The notes: generated by a model from the letters alone, not told the origin. A stretch of 21,777 nucleotides of DNA from JBFLYZ01 sp040756415 (GCA_040756415.1 JBFLYZ010000060.1:1-21777); one strand, 5' to 3'; positions 15,019 to 21,777 are shown, numbered from the stretch's first letter. A program made the numbers and translations.

Positions 15019-15062
15019 GATTATTGGCTGCAAATAGTGCCGGAGATTCGGGAAGTCCCATT

Positions 15063-15155
15063 ATGAAGGGAATATCCTTTTTGCAGAGCAGCTTAAAGAA
15101 GCGGTCTGTTGAAGACCCCGGTAGCCTGATAACTCAAAAACTCAATGATCTTTAA
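15063..15155 (+). CDS. Possible 30-residue leader ORF before comB
   Basis: An ATG at 15063 opens a 30-codon frame (MKGISFLQSSLKKRSVEDPG, then ten more residues ending LNDL). Its TAA (15153-15155) overlaps the comB ATG as TAATG. Such overlap allows translational coupling. There is no recognisable family, signal peptide or strong ribosome site, so chance is a real alternative. It would explain part of the otherwise empty 136-base gcvT-comB gap. Confidence 0.25.
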   Translation: MKGISFLQSSLKKRSVEDPGSLITQKLNDL

Positions 15156-15886
15156 TGAGCGAAGGCGCAACAGGTAACCAGAAGCTGGAAGTGTGCTTTA
15201 CTCCGGGTTCTTACCCTATTTACAAGAACGATGACGCCATTGTGGTCATCATCGATATCCTGCGCGCCACCTCCGCTATCTGCGCTGCTTTTGAGTATGG
15301 GGCTGAGAAGATCATCCCTGTAGCCACGGTCGAAGAGGCCGCTGAATACCATAAAAAAGGCTTCCTGGTTGGTGCCGAGCGCAACGGGGTTCAGCTCAAC
15401 GGTTTCGATTTCGGTAATTCGCCCTACCATTACATGACCGAGAGGATAAAGGGGCAAACCATTGTGCTGACCACCACCAACGGCACACAGGCCATAGAGG
15501 CCAGCAAGGATGCCTATATGGTAGTGATCGGTTCCTTTCTCAATATCACGGCCCTTTGCGATTGGCTTTACCGGCAGAACCGCCCCGTGCTGCTGCTCTG
15601 CTCGGGATGGAAGGACCGGTTCAACCTCGAGGATGCCATGTATGCGGGTGCGGTGGTGAATGAGCTCTCGAAGTATGAGAATTTCTATGATATGGGCGAT
15701 TCGGCTCTTGCCGCCAAGTACCTGTACCAGACCGGCTTTAAGAATCCCGTTCGTTTCCTGCATAATTCCTCCCACAAGGAGCGCCTGGCCAGGCTGGGGC
15801 TGAAAGACGATGTGAAATACTGCCTGCAGGTGGATAAAACGCGGGTCATACCCGTTCTGAGAGACGGGGCTTTGGTAAAGATGTAG
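15155..15886 (+). CDS. comB: 2-phosphosulfolactate phosphatase (ComB family)
   Basis: 243 residues, full length for the family. ComB (EC 3.1.3.71) is a Mg2+-dependent phosphatase converting (R)-2-phospho-3-sulfolactate to sulfolactate, first known from coenzyme M synthesis. Family signatures are IDILRATS (33-40), AERNG (74-78), GFDFGNSP (83-90), TTTNGT (106-111) and CSGWKDRFNLEDAMYAGAV (149-167), which supply the acidic metal ligands and the phosphate loop. Bacteroidota are not coenzyme M producers as far as I know, so the product may feed another sulfonate pathway; this is inference. It lies downstream of gcvT in the same direction, with no strong promoter in between. Confidence 0.9.
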   Translation: MSEGATGNQKLEVCFTPGSYPIYKNDDAIVVIIDILRATSAICAAFEYGAEKIIPVATVEEAAEYHKKGFLVGAERNGVQLNGFDFGNSPYHYMTERIKGQTIVLTTTNGTQAIEASKDAYMVVIGSFLNITALCDWLYRQNRPVLLLCSGWKDRFNLEDAMYAGAVVNELSKYENFYDMGDSALAAKYLYQTGFKNPVRFLHNSSHKERLARLGLKDDVKYCLQVDKTRVIPVLRDGALVKM

Positions 15887-15963
15887 GCCGGTTCCTTGCC
15901 TCTTGTTACTGCTGCTTGTCAGCCGCTAACCGCCATCTCTGCTAAAAACATTATTTTTACCTC

Positions 15964-16953
15964 ATGGTCCGCAGGCTTACATACCTTATTTTTATCTCTC
16001 TTTTTGCTTACTGCCTGCTGCCGACCCCTAACTCCTTTTCCTGGGGATTTTACGGTCACAAGCGCATCAACAAAATGGCCGTGTTCACCCTGCCGCCCGA
16101 GATGATAGGCTTTTTCAAGAAGCACATCGATTTTATCAGCGAGCACGCGGTTGATCCCGATAAGCGAAGGTATGCCAGCGAGTTCGAGGCACCGCGCCAT
16201 TATATCGACCTGGACCATTACGGGCAGAACCCTTTCGATTCGCTTCCCAAGTTCTGGAAGGCCGCTGTGGCCAAGTACTCGGAGGATACGCTCAATGCTC
16301 ACGGTATAGTACCCTGGTGGGTGGATAAGATGCTGTATAAGCTGACGGACGCCTTCAAGAACCAGAACGCGGAGCTGATCCTGCACTATGCAGCGGATAT
16401 AGGCCATTATATAGCCGATGCGCACGTTCCCCTGCATACTACGAAGAACTATAACGGGCAGTTCACCGGGCAAAAGGGCATTCACGCCTTCTGGGAATCA
16501 CGTGTGCCGGAACTGCTGGCGGATAACTACGATTATTTCACCGGCCAGGCCAAGTATATAGAAAAGCCGCTGGATGCGATCTGGAAAGCGGTGAAGGAAA
16601 GTTTTTACGCGAAGGATTCCGTGCTGCTGTTCGAGGCGGAGCTGAACAAGTCTTTCCCTGCGGATAAGAAGTATGCATACGAAAACCGGGGGAACAGCAC
16701 GGTGAAGGTCTACTCCGAGGAGTATACGAAAGCGTATGACAAAATGCTGAACGGGATGGTGGAGCGCAGGATGCGCGAATCCATACGCATGGTGGGCAGC
16801 CTGTGGTACACGGCCTGGGTCAATGCGGGCCAGCCCGACCTGTCGAAGATCGAAACCAGGGAATTCTCCGATTCGGTCAAAAAAGCGCATGAAGAGATGG
16901 AACTGATGTGGAAGACGGGAAAACCCAAGAACGGGCACGGGCATGAGGACTGA
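15964..16953 (+). CDS. Secreted zinc-dependent phospholipase C / S1-P1-fold hydrolase
   Basis: 329 residues. A signal peptide (~1-26) is followed directly by Trp27, the expected N-terminal zinc ligand of the mature enzyme. The trinuclear-zinc ligand set is visible: W27, H32, D64 (or D66), H79 (RHYIDLD), H148-x3-D152-x5-H158 (GHYIADAHVPLH) and H174-x3-E178 (HAFWE). W1/H6 spacing resembles S1/P1 nuclease, while the final His-Glu pair resembles Bacillus phospholipase C (H142/E146). A phosphodiester-cleaving enzyme acting outside the cytoplasm is therefore well supported, but nuclease versus lipase is not settled. Its TGA overlaps the ATG of the CHAP gene (TGATG). A TATTTTTA box ends 4 bases before the ATG. 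Confidence 0.85.
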   Translation: MVRRLTYLIFISLFAYCLLPTPNSFSWGFYGHKRINKMAVFTLPPEMIGFFKKHIDFISEHAVDPDKRRYASEFEAPRHYIDLDHYGQNPFDSLPKFWKAAVAKYSEDTLNAHGIVPWWVDKMLYKLTDAFKNQNAELILHYAADIGHYIADAHVPLHTTKNYNGQFTGQKGIHAFWESRVPELLADNYDYFTGQAKYIEKPLDAIWKAVKESFYAKDSVLLFEAELNKSFPADKKYAYENRGNSTVKVYSEEYTKAYDKMLNGMVERRMRESIRMVGSLWYTAWVNAGQPDLSKIETREFSDSVKKAHEEMELMWKTGKPKNGHGHED

Positions 16954-17552
16954 TGCGCCTGCTTAAAAAAATACTCAGGTATTTATCGCTTGTTATACTG
17001 CTTGTCATAGCTGTTTATTTTCTGTTCCTGCAGCGCAGTTACCCTCTTTCGGTGATTACCCGTTCTTTTTCCGTGGGCGATCCGGTAGATTCATTCAATG
17101 GCATAACCGTTTATAATAATGGCCTGGAATATGACAAAAGCCATGGCCGCCATTATTCGGCCGACAGCTTTTATTACGGTAAAAAATGGCAGTGCGTGGA
17201 ATACATCAAGCGCTATTACCACGATCGCATGGAACATAAGTTTCCCGATGGCAGCGGACATGCCAAAGAGTTCTTTGATGCTTCCCTTCCCCAGGGAGGA
17301 ATGAACGAGCGGAGGGGATTGGTCCAGTACCGTAACGGGGATAAGGAAAAACCTCAGGTAAACGATATTCTCGTTTTCGGAGGTAAGTACGGCCACGTGG
17401 CCATCGTCAGCAGGGTGGGAGAGGATGAGATCGAGGTGGTGCAGCAGAATATTTATCTTACTCCGCGCGAGACCTTTGCGCTCAGGAATGAGAACGGCCG
17501 GTTCTTTGTGGGTGAAGGCCGCGAACCCCTGGGCTGGCTCAGAAAGGAATAA
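16953..17552 (+). CDS. Membrane-anchored CHAP-domain amidase
   Basis: 199 residues. A basic N-terminus and one hydrophobic segment (~9-26) form an uncleaved anchor or signal. The CHAP domain spans ~40-199. Catalytic Cys81 lies in KKWQCVEYIKRYY, His148 in KYGHVAIVSRV, and the third polar residue is Asn166 in EVVQQN. CHAP enzymes are cysteine amidases cleaving peptidoglycan peptides or glutathionylspermidine-type amides. The W-Q-C-V-E-[YF] form resembles the glutathionylspermidine amidase-like subgroup. The gene shares one base with the upstream hydrolase (TGATG), so the two are translated together and both act in the envelope. The end lies 21 bases from the convergent VOC gene, with no clear terminator. 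Confidence 0.87.
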   Translation: MRLLKKILRYLSLVILLVIAVYFLFLQRSYPLSVITRSFSVGDPVDSFNGITVYNNGLEYDKSHGRHYSADSFYYGKKWQCVEYIKRYYHDRMEHKFPDGSGHAKEFFDASLPQGGMNERRGLVQYRNGDKEKPQVNDILVFGGKYGHVAIVSRVGEDEIEVVQQNIYLTPRETFALRNENGRFFVGEGREPLGWLRKE

Positions 17553-17573
17553 TGCTGTTCCGGCTGAATGCCT

Positions 17574-18101
17574 TTACTTTGTTGTTTTGCTTCCCAACTG
17601 CTTTCCCATCTTTTCATATTCGATATCATTGGGCTCCCATAGTTCTATCTTGTTGCCCTCAATATCCAGTATATGTACAAATTTTCCGTATTCGTAGCCG
17701 GCCACGCTGTCCAGCACCGTCACTCCGTTCTTTTTTAACTCCTTTACAAGGGCATCCAGATTATCCACCCTGTAATTGATCATAAAATCTTTGGTCGAAG
17801 GCTCAAAGTAGGTAGTGGTCTCTTTGAAAGGGCTCCATTGGGTAAACCCCTTTTGGGTGCTGTCAGCCCCCTGCCACCATTCGAAAACGGTACCGTACTT
17901 ATTGGTATTAAGGCCAAGGTGGGCCTGGTACCATTCTTTCAGCTTTTTGGGGTCTTTGCATTTGAAGAAGATGCCGCCAATGCCCGTCACTTTTTTGAAC
18001 GATTGCTTTTCTTCCGCGATCCCGGTGGTAAACGATTTAAATGCATAGCCGAGGCAAAAAGTTGCGACCAGCGCCAGGGCTGAAAGAATTGTTTTTTTCA
18101 T
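17574..18101 (-). CDS. Exported VOC (glyoxalase-like) family protein
   Basis: 175 residues. An N-terminal hydrophobic segment (~4-22) suggests export or membrane anchoring, which is unusual for this fold. The remainder has two VOC beta-alpha-beta-beta-beta modules: GIGGIFFKCKDPKKLKEWYQ with HLGL, and YRVDNLDALVKELKKNGV with FVHILDIEGNKIELWEP. The first strand has no His at the usual metal position, whereas the last contains the usual Glu, so the metal site may be incomplete. The reaction is unknown. It converges with the CHAP gene. The upstream 123 bases (18102-18224) are AT-rich next to the start and show no clear gene. Confidence 0.8.
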   Translation of the reverse strand: MKKTILSALALVATFCLGYAFKSFTTGIAEEKQSFKKVTGIGGIFFKCKDPKKLKEWYQAHLGLNTNKYGTVFEWWQGADSTQKGFTQWSPFKETTTYFEPSTKDFMINYRVDNLDALVKELKKNGVTVLDSVAGYEYGKFVHILDIEGNKIELWEPNDIEYEKMGKQLGSKTTK

Positions 18102-18224
18102 TGTTGCGTGATTCCTGTTTAGTGAGATTTATTTTTCAATTATTCTTACTATCCTTGTTCTTATTTCTGCGGGAGCGTATCTCTTAGCGGGCCTTGAACG
18201 ATCCGCCCGGGCCGGCATTCCGGG

Positions 18225-18812
18225 TCAATAGGCATATTTCGGTCCCCACTTCGCGGCACCTTCCGGAAGCAGGTCGAAATAACTCCACACAGCGCAGTAC
18301 GCGTCACCGGGACCAAAAACCGCTTTGTTCGTATGGTAGATCTTTCCGGACTCATCGCGGGTGAACACCGAAACGCCAGGCAGTACGCGTTTCCGGTCAT
18401 CCTCAAAGCCCATATCCTTTTTAAACGTATTGCCCGCGCTGGAGAAGATCTTCATTCTCCAGCCCCTGCTTTCCGCGAATGCCTTCATCACCGCTGGTTC
18501 ATCGGGCGAAACGATCACGAAGGGCACGCGGTTCTCCAGGTGATGGATCACCCCGTTCATCTCATCGGCCCACAGCGTACAGTAAACGCAACTCTTGCCC
18601 ATATTGTGCACCAGCATGAGCTCGCTTTGTCCCCGGAACAGGTCAGACAGCTTTATCTCCCGGCCTTCCTTATCCCTGAAGGTATAATCGCTCACTTCGG
18701 TCTTTGGCAGCTTTTGGCGAAGCTCAGCCAGCTTCTTTTTTTCTTCCATCAGCCGCTCTTCTGCGGCCATGATCTCTTTTTCGAGTTCGGTGGTGAATGC
18801 GGGAAAGTCCAT
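18225..18812 (-). CDS. DUF899-family thioredoxin-like protein
   Basis: 195 residues, somewhat shorter than many family members. A charged N-terminal helix (~4-36, rich in Glu/Lys) precedes a thioredoxin-like fold: YTFRDKEGREIKLSDLF, LMLVHNMGKSCVYCTLWADE (CxxC-like Cys-Val-Tyr-Cys), VPFVIVSPDEP and a C-terminal VSVFTRDESGKIYHTN followed by WSYFDLLPEG. This is the DUF899/'AhpC-TSA-like' pattern. A redox role is plausible from the Cys pair, but no substrate is known. The protein has no signal peptide, so it is cytoplasmic. It lies in the same direction as the WD40 gene, 79 bases downstream of it. Confidence 0.82.
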   Translation of the reverse strand: MDFPAFTTELEKEIMAAEERLMEEKKKLAELRQKLPKTEVSDYTFRDKEGREIKLSDLFRGQSELMLVHNMGKSCVYCTLWADEMNGVIHHLENRVPFVIVSPDEPAVMKAFAESRGWRMKIFSSAGNTFKKDMGFEDDRKRVLPGVSVFTRDESGKIYHTNKAVFGPGDAYCAVWSYFDLLPEGAAKWGPKYAY

Positions 18813-18891
18813 TGGGATGATGTTAGCGGTTTATATCCTGTGGCCTGTGGTCTGCAGCCAGGCCGGCTGCCGGTTTGTAACGCAGGGTATT

Positions 18892-19854
18892 TCAATTAAT
18901 GCTGAAACGTACGGTCTCGTCCTTTTCTATTTTCCACGCCATGATGCTGCGGTCATCGCTGGCAGACACCAGCAGGTCATGGTAAGAGGTCCATAACAGT
19001 TTATTGACCGAGCTGCGGTGGCTGTCGTTCTTTTCCTTATTGACCACCTTCAGCAGGCCGAAGCTGTTGCTGTCCCATATCTTCAGGGTCTTGTCGCGGC
19101 TGGCCGTAGCAAACAGGCTTCCGTCCGGGCTGAAAACAATATCGTACAGGGCCCAGTTGTGAGCGGGTATGACGCTCAGCTCCCTGAAATTATCCATTCG
19201 GTCCCAGACGCGCATCATGGCATCCCGCCCTCCGCTGATGAGGTATTTCCCGTTCGGGTGGTAAGCCGCAATGTTGGCGCTCAGCTTATGCGCTTCGATG
19301 CGGCCTTTCTCCGCCAGGTTGCCGAGCCCGAATATCCTGATGCTGCCGTCTCCGCACGAGATGGCCGCCTCGGTGCTGTCGGCATTCAGCGCAATATTCC
19401 TCACTTTCTCTTCGCACAGGCGTACGATCTTCTTGCAGGCCAGGTCATCGAGCGAGGTAAAGCTCAGCGTCCCGTCACCGCCAGCAGCGGCCAGCATGTT
19501 CTGCCCGGGCAGGTACTTCAGGTCGAACAGGGCGCCTTTGTGCTGTTCCAGTATTTTGATCTCTTCTTTCTTATTCAGGTCAATGAGGTGAATATGACCG
19601 GCAAAGGTTCCGGCCGCCAGGTAGTTCTTTTCTTTGATATAAAGCAGGGCGTATATATAGGAAGGCAACTGGGCGCTGAACTTCTCGGCAGTCCCCAGCT
19701 CCATGTTCCAGAGGGCGATGAAGCGGTCGGAGCTGCCGCTGTAGAATAAATGAGGCTCGTGCGCACGGGCCAAGGCAAATACGCCCGCGCTGTGCCCGCT
19801 GAAAGTTAAAGCCTTGTTTACATGAATTGTCATAGGCCCTGTAAAATTAGTCAT
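18892..19854 (-). CDS. Seven-repeat WD40 propeller protein
   Basis: 320 residues from the ATG at 19854. A second ATG at 19833 (313 residues) lies 8 bases after a TAATTTTA box and may be the true start. Seven WD40 units are visible, opening at GHSAGVFAL, PSYIYALLY, QHKGALFDL, EKVRNIALN, AHKLSANIA, AHNWALYDI and HRSSVNKLL. Several end in DRFIALWNM, DAMMRVWDR, DKTLKIWDS or DRSIMAWKI. Seven units close a single propeller, so the whole protein is one scaffold with no enzymatic domain and no signal peptide. A cytoplasmic protein-interaction role is inferred. It is divergent from the ECF sigma gene across 86 bases. Confidence 0.9.
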   Translation of the reverse strand: MTNFTGPMTIHVNKALTFSGHSAGVFALARAHEPHLFYSGSSDRFIALWNMELGTAEKFSAQLPSYIYALLYIKEKNYLAAGTFAGHIHLIDLNKKEEIKILEQHKGALFDLKYLPGQNMLAAAGGDGTLSFTSLDDLACKKIVRLCEEKVRNIALNADSTEAAISCGDGSIRIFGLGNLAEKGRIEAHKLSANIAAYHPNGKYLISGGRDAMMRVWDRMDNFRELSVIPAHNWALYDIVFSPDGSLFATASRDKTLKIWDSNSFGLLKVVNKEKNDSHRSSVNKLLWTSYHDLLVSASDDRSIMAWKIEKDETVRFSIN

Positions 19855-19940
19855 TGTTGGAAGGCATCTGAGGGATTTAATCTCTTTTTTTCTTACTTTT
19901 AGGCATGTTTTGACGTATAAATACCAGGTTTCTCTGTTTT

Positions 19941-20543
19941 ATGCCCCTCTCCGTTTCAGAATTTGAAGATTTGTTCCGATCCAGTCACAGAAGCATGTGC
20001 CTTGTGGCTTATCGTATTGTTAACGACAGGAATTTTGCCGAAGATATAGTACAGGATGTATTCCTCAGGCTTTGGAAGAACCGGGACGAGATCAATATCG
20101 AGACCTCCTATAAAAATTACCTTCATAAAGCCACCGCCAATGCCTCTTTGAATTTACTGGAAAACAATAAGCGGCTGCTCCGTTATAAGTTGGAAGCGGT
20201 GCATACATCTGTCACAGAGGAAAATACATCAAAAACGATTTCCCTGAAAGAACTTGAATTATATATCCAGAAAGCGCTGCACAGGCTGCCGCCCAAATGC
20301 AGAACTATTTTTGTTCTGAGCCGCTATGAGGGTCTGCGTTACAAGCAAATTGCCGAGTGCCTTGGTATATCTGTCAAGACAGTGGAAAGCCAAATGGGCA
20401 AAGCCCTTGAGATCATGCGCGGGGAGCTGAAACCCTTTCTTACCCGTGAATTCCTAATCACCGCGATTTCGGTAGGGATATCCGCATTACTGCATTTCAG
20501 CTCCATCCTGCTTATCATGGCATTACTCAGAAGCAGTCTCTAA
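19941..20543 (+). CDS. ECF RNA polymerase sigma factor with C-terminal hydrophobic tail
   Basis: 200 residues. Region 2 (~8-78) includes the core-binding and -10 recognition sequence DRNFAEDIVQDVFLRLWKNR. Region 4 (~104-165) has LPPKCRTIFVLSRYEGLRYK with a helix-turn-helix (QIAECLGISVKTVESQMGKAL). This is a Bacteroidota-type ECF sigma, normally paired with a FecR anti-sigma, and the next gene is one. Residues ~171-196 form a long hydrophobic segment (FLITAISVGISALLHFSSI then LLIMALL) that could be membrane-inserted, suggesting that the sigma is tethered near its anti-sigma. The DNA is more AT-rich than upstream genes. The true ATG has no obvious ribosome site. Confidence 0.92.
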   Translation: MPLSVSEFEDLFRSSHRSMCLVAYRIVNDRNFAEDIVQDVFLRLWKNRDEINIETSYKNYLHKATANASLNLLENNKRLLRYKLEAVHTSVTEENTSKTISLKELELYIQKALHRLPPKCRTIFVLSRYEGLRYKQIAECLGISVKTVESQMGKALEIMRGELKPFLTREFLITAISVGISALLHFSSILLIMALLRSSL

Positions 20544-20647
20544 GCCCCTGTTTCCCAGTCCTTTTTGTTAAAAATGACCTAAAAATGCACTCGGGTGTAG
20601 GGGTAAATCATTTCTCAACTGTCATATAATCAAACGGGCAGAATTTC

Positions 20648-21484
20648 ATGGAACATGTTTATTGGGAACTTATTGCCAAGGCTCTGACAGGAGAACTTTC
20701 TGCCGAAGAAGAACAGCAATTTGCCGAATGGATTAAAGCCCACCCGGATAACGAAACTCTTTATAAACAGGTTCAAAAAGTTTGGACCGTTTCTGAGCAA
20801 ATCGGCAAAGATTACAGCCCCGATACCAGTATGGCTTGGGAAAAGCTCAAAGCAAGGATTGAATCCGGCAAGGCGAAAACGAACGTAATTACCTCGTACC
20901 GGAGAAATTGGTTAACTCTTGCTGCGGCAATACTGGCTATTGCGGTATTCGGGTTTGTGGTCAAGCAGTTATTCTTTAGCGATCCTGAGCGGCCAGGTAA
21001 GCTCCAATACGTAGAAATAAGCACAGCCGACAGTGTGAATATTTTTTACCTGCCTGACAGCAGCAAAATTTTTCTCAATAGAAACTCAGGTATTGTATAT
21101 GCAGATGGGTTTCAGGATACCGCTAGAATAGCTTACCTGACCGGAGAGGCATATTTTGAAGTGCGGGAAGATGATAAAACGTTTGTTGTCTTTGCAGGCG
21201 GAACACAGGTAACCGTATTGGGAACTTCGTTTAATGTTAAAGCAAATGAGGAGGATGAGGAGGTAGAAATCACAGTTATCGAGGGGGAAGTGGCATTTAA
21301 GGAACAAGGAATGTCAAATGATTCGACACTCGTTATAGAGACTAACGAACAGGTTACCTTCAATAGAACCAGTAAAAAACGCAAAAAGGGAAAAAACACA
21401 AACGCAAATTTGTGGTGGGGAAAAGCTGACCTGGAAAAAAGTGTAAAAAGGGTTATCAATAAAGTAAAGCGTAAGATAAAATGA
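20648..21484 (+). CDS. FecR-family anti-sigma factor, short form
   Basis: 278 residues. The cytoplasmic N-terminal sigma-binding region (~1-70) contains LTGELSAEEEQQFAEWIKAHP and W-x-K-L. One membrane helix spans ~88-108. A periplasmic FecR domain (~122-218) includes LPDSSKIFLNRNSGIVY, ARIAYLTGEAYFEV and VTVLGTSFNVKA. FecR proteins hold the sigma until an outer-membrane signal arrives. Typical Bacteroidota members continue with a DUF4974 domain to about 320-390 residues. This one instead ends soon after the FecR domain in a strongly basic tail (KKRKKGK, then KRVINKVKRKIK). It lies 104 bases after the sigma gene in the same direction. Confidence 0.9.
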   Translation: MEHVYWELIAKALTGELSAEEEQQFAEWIKAHPDNETLYKQVQKVWTVSEQIGKDYSPDTSMAWEKLKARIESGKAKTNVITSYRRNWLTLAAAILAIAVFGFVVKQLFFSDPERPGKLQYVEISTADSVNIFYLPDSSKIFLNRNSGIVYADGFQDTARIAYLTGEAYFEVREDDKTFVVFAGGTQVTVLGTSFNVKANEEDEEVEITVIEGEVAFKEQGMSNDSTLVIETNEQVTFNRTSKKRKKGKNTNANLWWGKADLEKSVKRVINKVKRKIK

Positions 21485-21597
21485 CATCCGGCAAGAAACA
21501 GAAAACATTTGAATAAGAACCTTGAAGACCGGCTATAGCAGATAATCGTATCCGCACGAGTATAACTCAATAAATTAACCAACCAAGAAGAAAGCGT

Positions 21598-21777
21598 ATG
21601 AAAAACACCCTTATCCTGCTGATCACCGTCTTATCTGTGGCCTGTTCGGACGAAAAGGAAAACGCAGAAAAATATACCACGGAAAATAAAAATGAGCTTG
21701 CTGAATTGACGGACCCGGCCAATCAAACTCTGGATGAGCTTGGCGCATCCGTGATTTACCTGCTCAAGAATAACAAT
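21598..21777 (+). CDS. Lipoprotein, N-terminal fragment (runs off window)
   Basis: Sixty codons are present from the ATG at 21598, and the frame is open at the window end. The lipoprotein signal ends at Cys16 (LSVAC), followed by SDEKE, an acidic stretch like Bacteroidota surface-export signals. The visible mature part is charged and helix-prone (EKYTTENKNELAELTD, then LDELGASVIYLLK). No family can be assigned. A purine-rich AAGAAGAAAG lies just before the start. It follows the FecR gene by 113 bases in the same direction and so is a candidate target or partner of the sigma/FecR pair. Confidence 0.7.
   Translation, partial: MKNTLILLITVLSVACSDEKENAEKYTTENKNELAELTDPANQTLDELGASVIYLLKNNN

Noticed and set aside
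14344..15775. Antisense open frames over gcvT and comB (over 200 codons each)
   Set aside because: The plus-strand genes are unmistakable family members. The antisense products have no recognisable domain.
18102..18224. Possible RNA gene or terminator in the gap between the VOC and DUF899 genes
   Set aside because: The gap holds an AT-rich part and a GC-rich part with a short GCCCGGGC palindrome, but no extended stem, T-run or conserved RNA motif.
18837..18870. Direct repeat CCTGTGG x2 (18837-18850) and hairpin GCAGCC/GGCTGC (18854-18870) between the WD40 and DUF899 genes
   Set aside because: The stem is only six base pairs and neither strand has a following T-run, so a terminator cannot be supported. 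The repeat is too short to be more than suggestive.
19018..19749. Plus-strand 243-codon open frame inside the WD40 gene
   Set aside because: The minus strand encodes seven clear WD40 units. The plus-strand product has no domain.
21485..21597. Frameshifted remainder of the missing FecR C-terminal domain
   Set aside because: The other frames after 21484 carry early stops and no DUF4974-like sequence, so the short FecR appears to be its natural length.
1..21777. CRISPR arrays, tRNA/rRNA genes, insertion sequences, prophage genes
   Set aside because: No regularly spaced direct repeats with unique spacers, no tRNA or rRNA signatures, and no transposase, integrase or phage proteins were seen.

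Overview
The window looks like chromosomal DNA of a Bacteroidota bacterium. It encodes a protein ending in a type IX secretion (T9SS) type A sorting domain, a PF14905-type outer-membrane beta-barrel protein, an ECF sigma/FecR pair and many lipoproteins. Several genes also have Bacteroidota-style -7 boxes (TAnnTTTG and close variants) rather than Shine-Dalgarno sequences. No species can be named from sequence alone. No rRNA, tRNA, CRISPR array, insertion sequence or phage gene was seen, and no gene-free stretch exceeds about 140 bases.

Layout. (a) 1-2599, minus: an outer-membrane receptor-like protein followed by the start of a second exported protein. (b) 2674-4058, minus: an unknown lipoprotein plus a small secreted protein, closed by an intrinsic terminator. 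(c) 4181-7152, plus: a promoter, a YceI-like lipoprotein, a small regulatory-domain lipoprotein, and a seven-repeat T9SS-secreted propeller protein. (d) 7168-9022, minus: a membrane SRPBCC protein overlapping a sterol desaturase/fatty acid hydroxylase family enzyme. (e) 9119-12747, minus: a probable four-gene operon of a WbpM/CapD-type nucleotide-sugar dehydratase, a hotdog thioesterase, and a second copy of the lipoprotein/small-protein pair from (b). (f) 12804-15886, plus: a GT4 glycosyltransferase, gcvT and comB. (g) 15964-17552, plus: a secreted zinc-dependent phospholipase C/S1-P1-fold hydrolase overlapping a CHAP amidase. (h) 17574-19854, minus: a VOC protein, a DUF899 thioredoxin-like protein and a seven-bladed WD40 protein. 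(i) 19941-21777, plus: an ECF sigma factor with a membrane-like tail, a short FecR-type anti-sigma factor and the start of a lipoprotein.

Most of the content concerns the cell envelope: surface sugar synthesis, lipid modification, outer-membrane and lipoprotein genes, and secreted hydrolases. The most original element is the duplicated two-gene cassette. Both copies have the same gene order, and both members are clearly paralogous although strongly diverged. I recognise no named family for either member. One copy lies directly downstream of polysaccharide synthesis genes and the other directly upstream of an outer-membrane receptor gene. The sigma/FecR locus is also atypical: the sigma factor carries a hydrophobic C-terminus, the FecR protein ends where the usual C-terminal domain would begin, and a lipoprotein gene follows.
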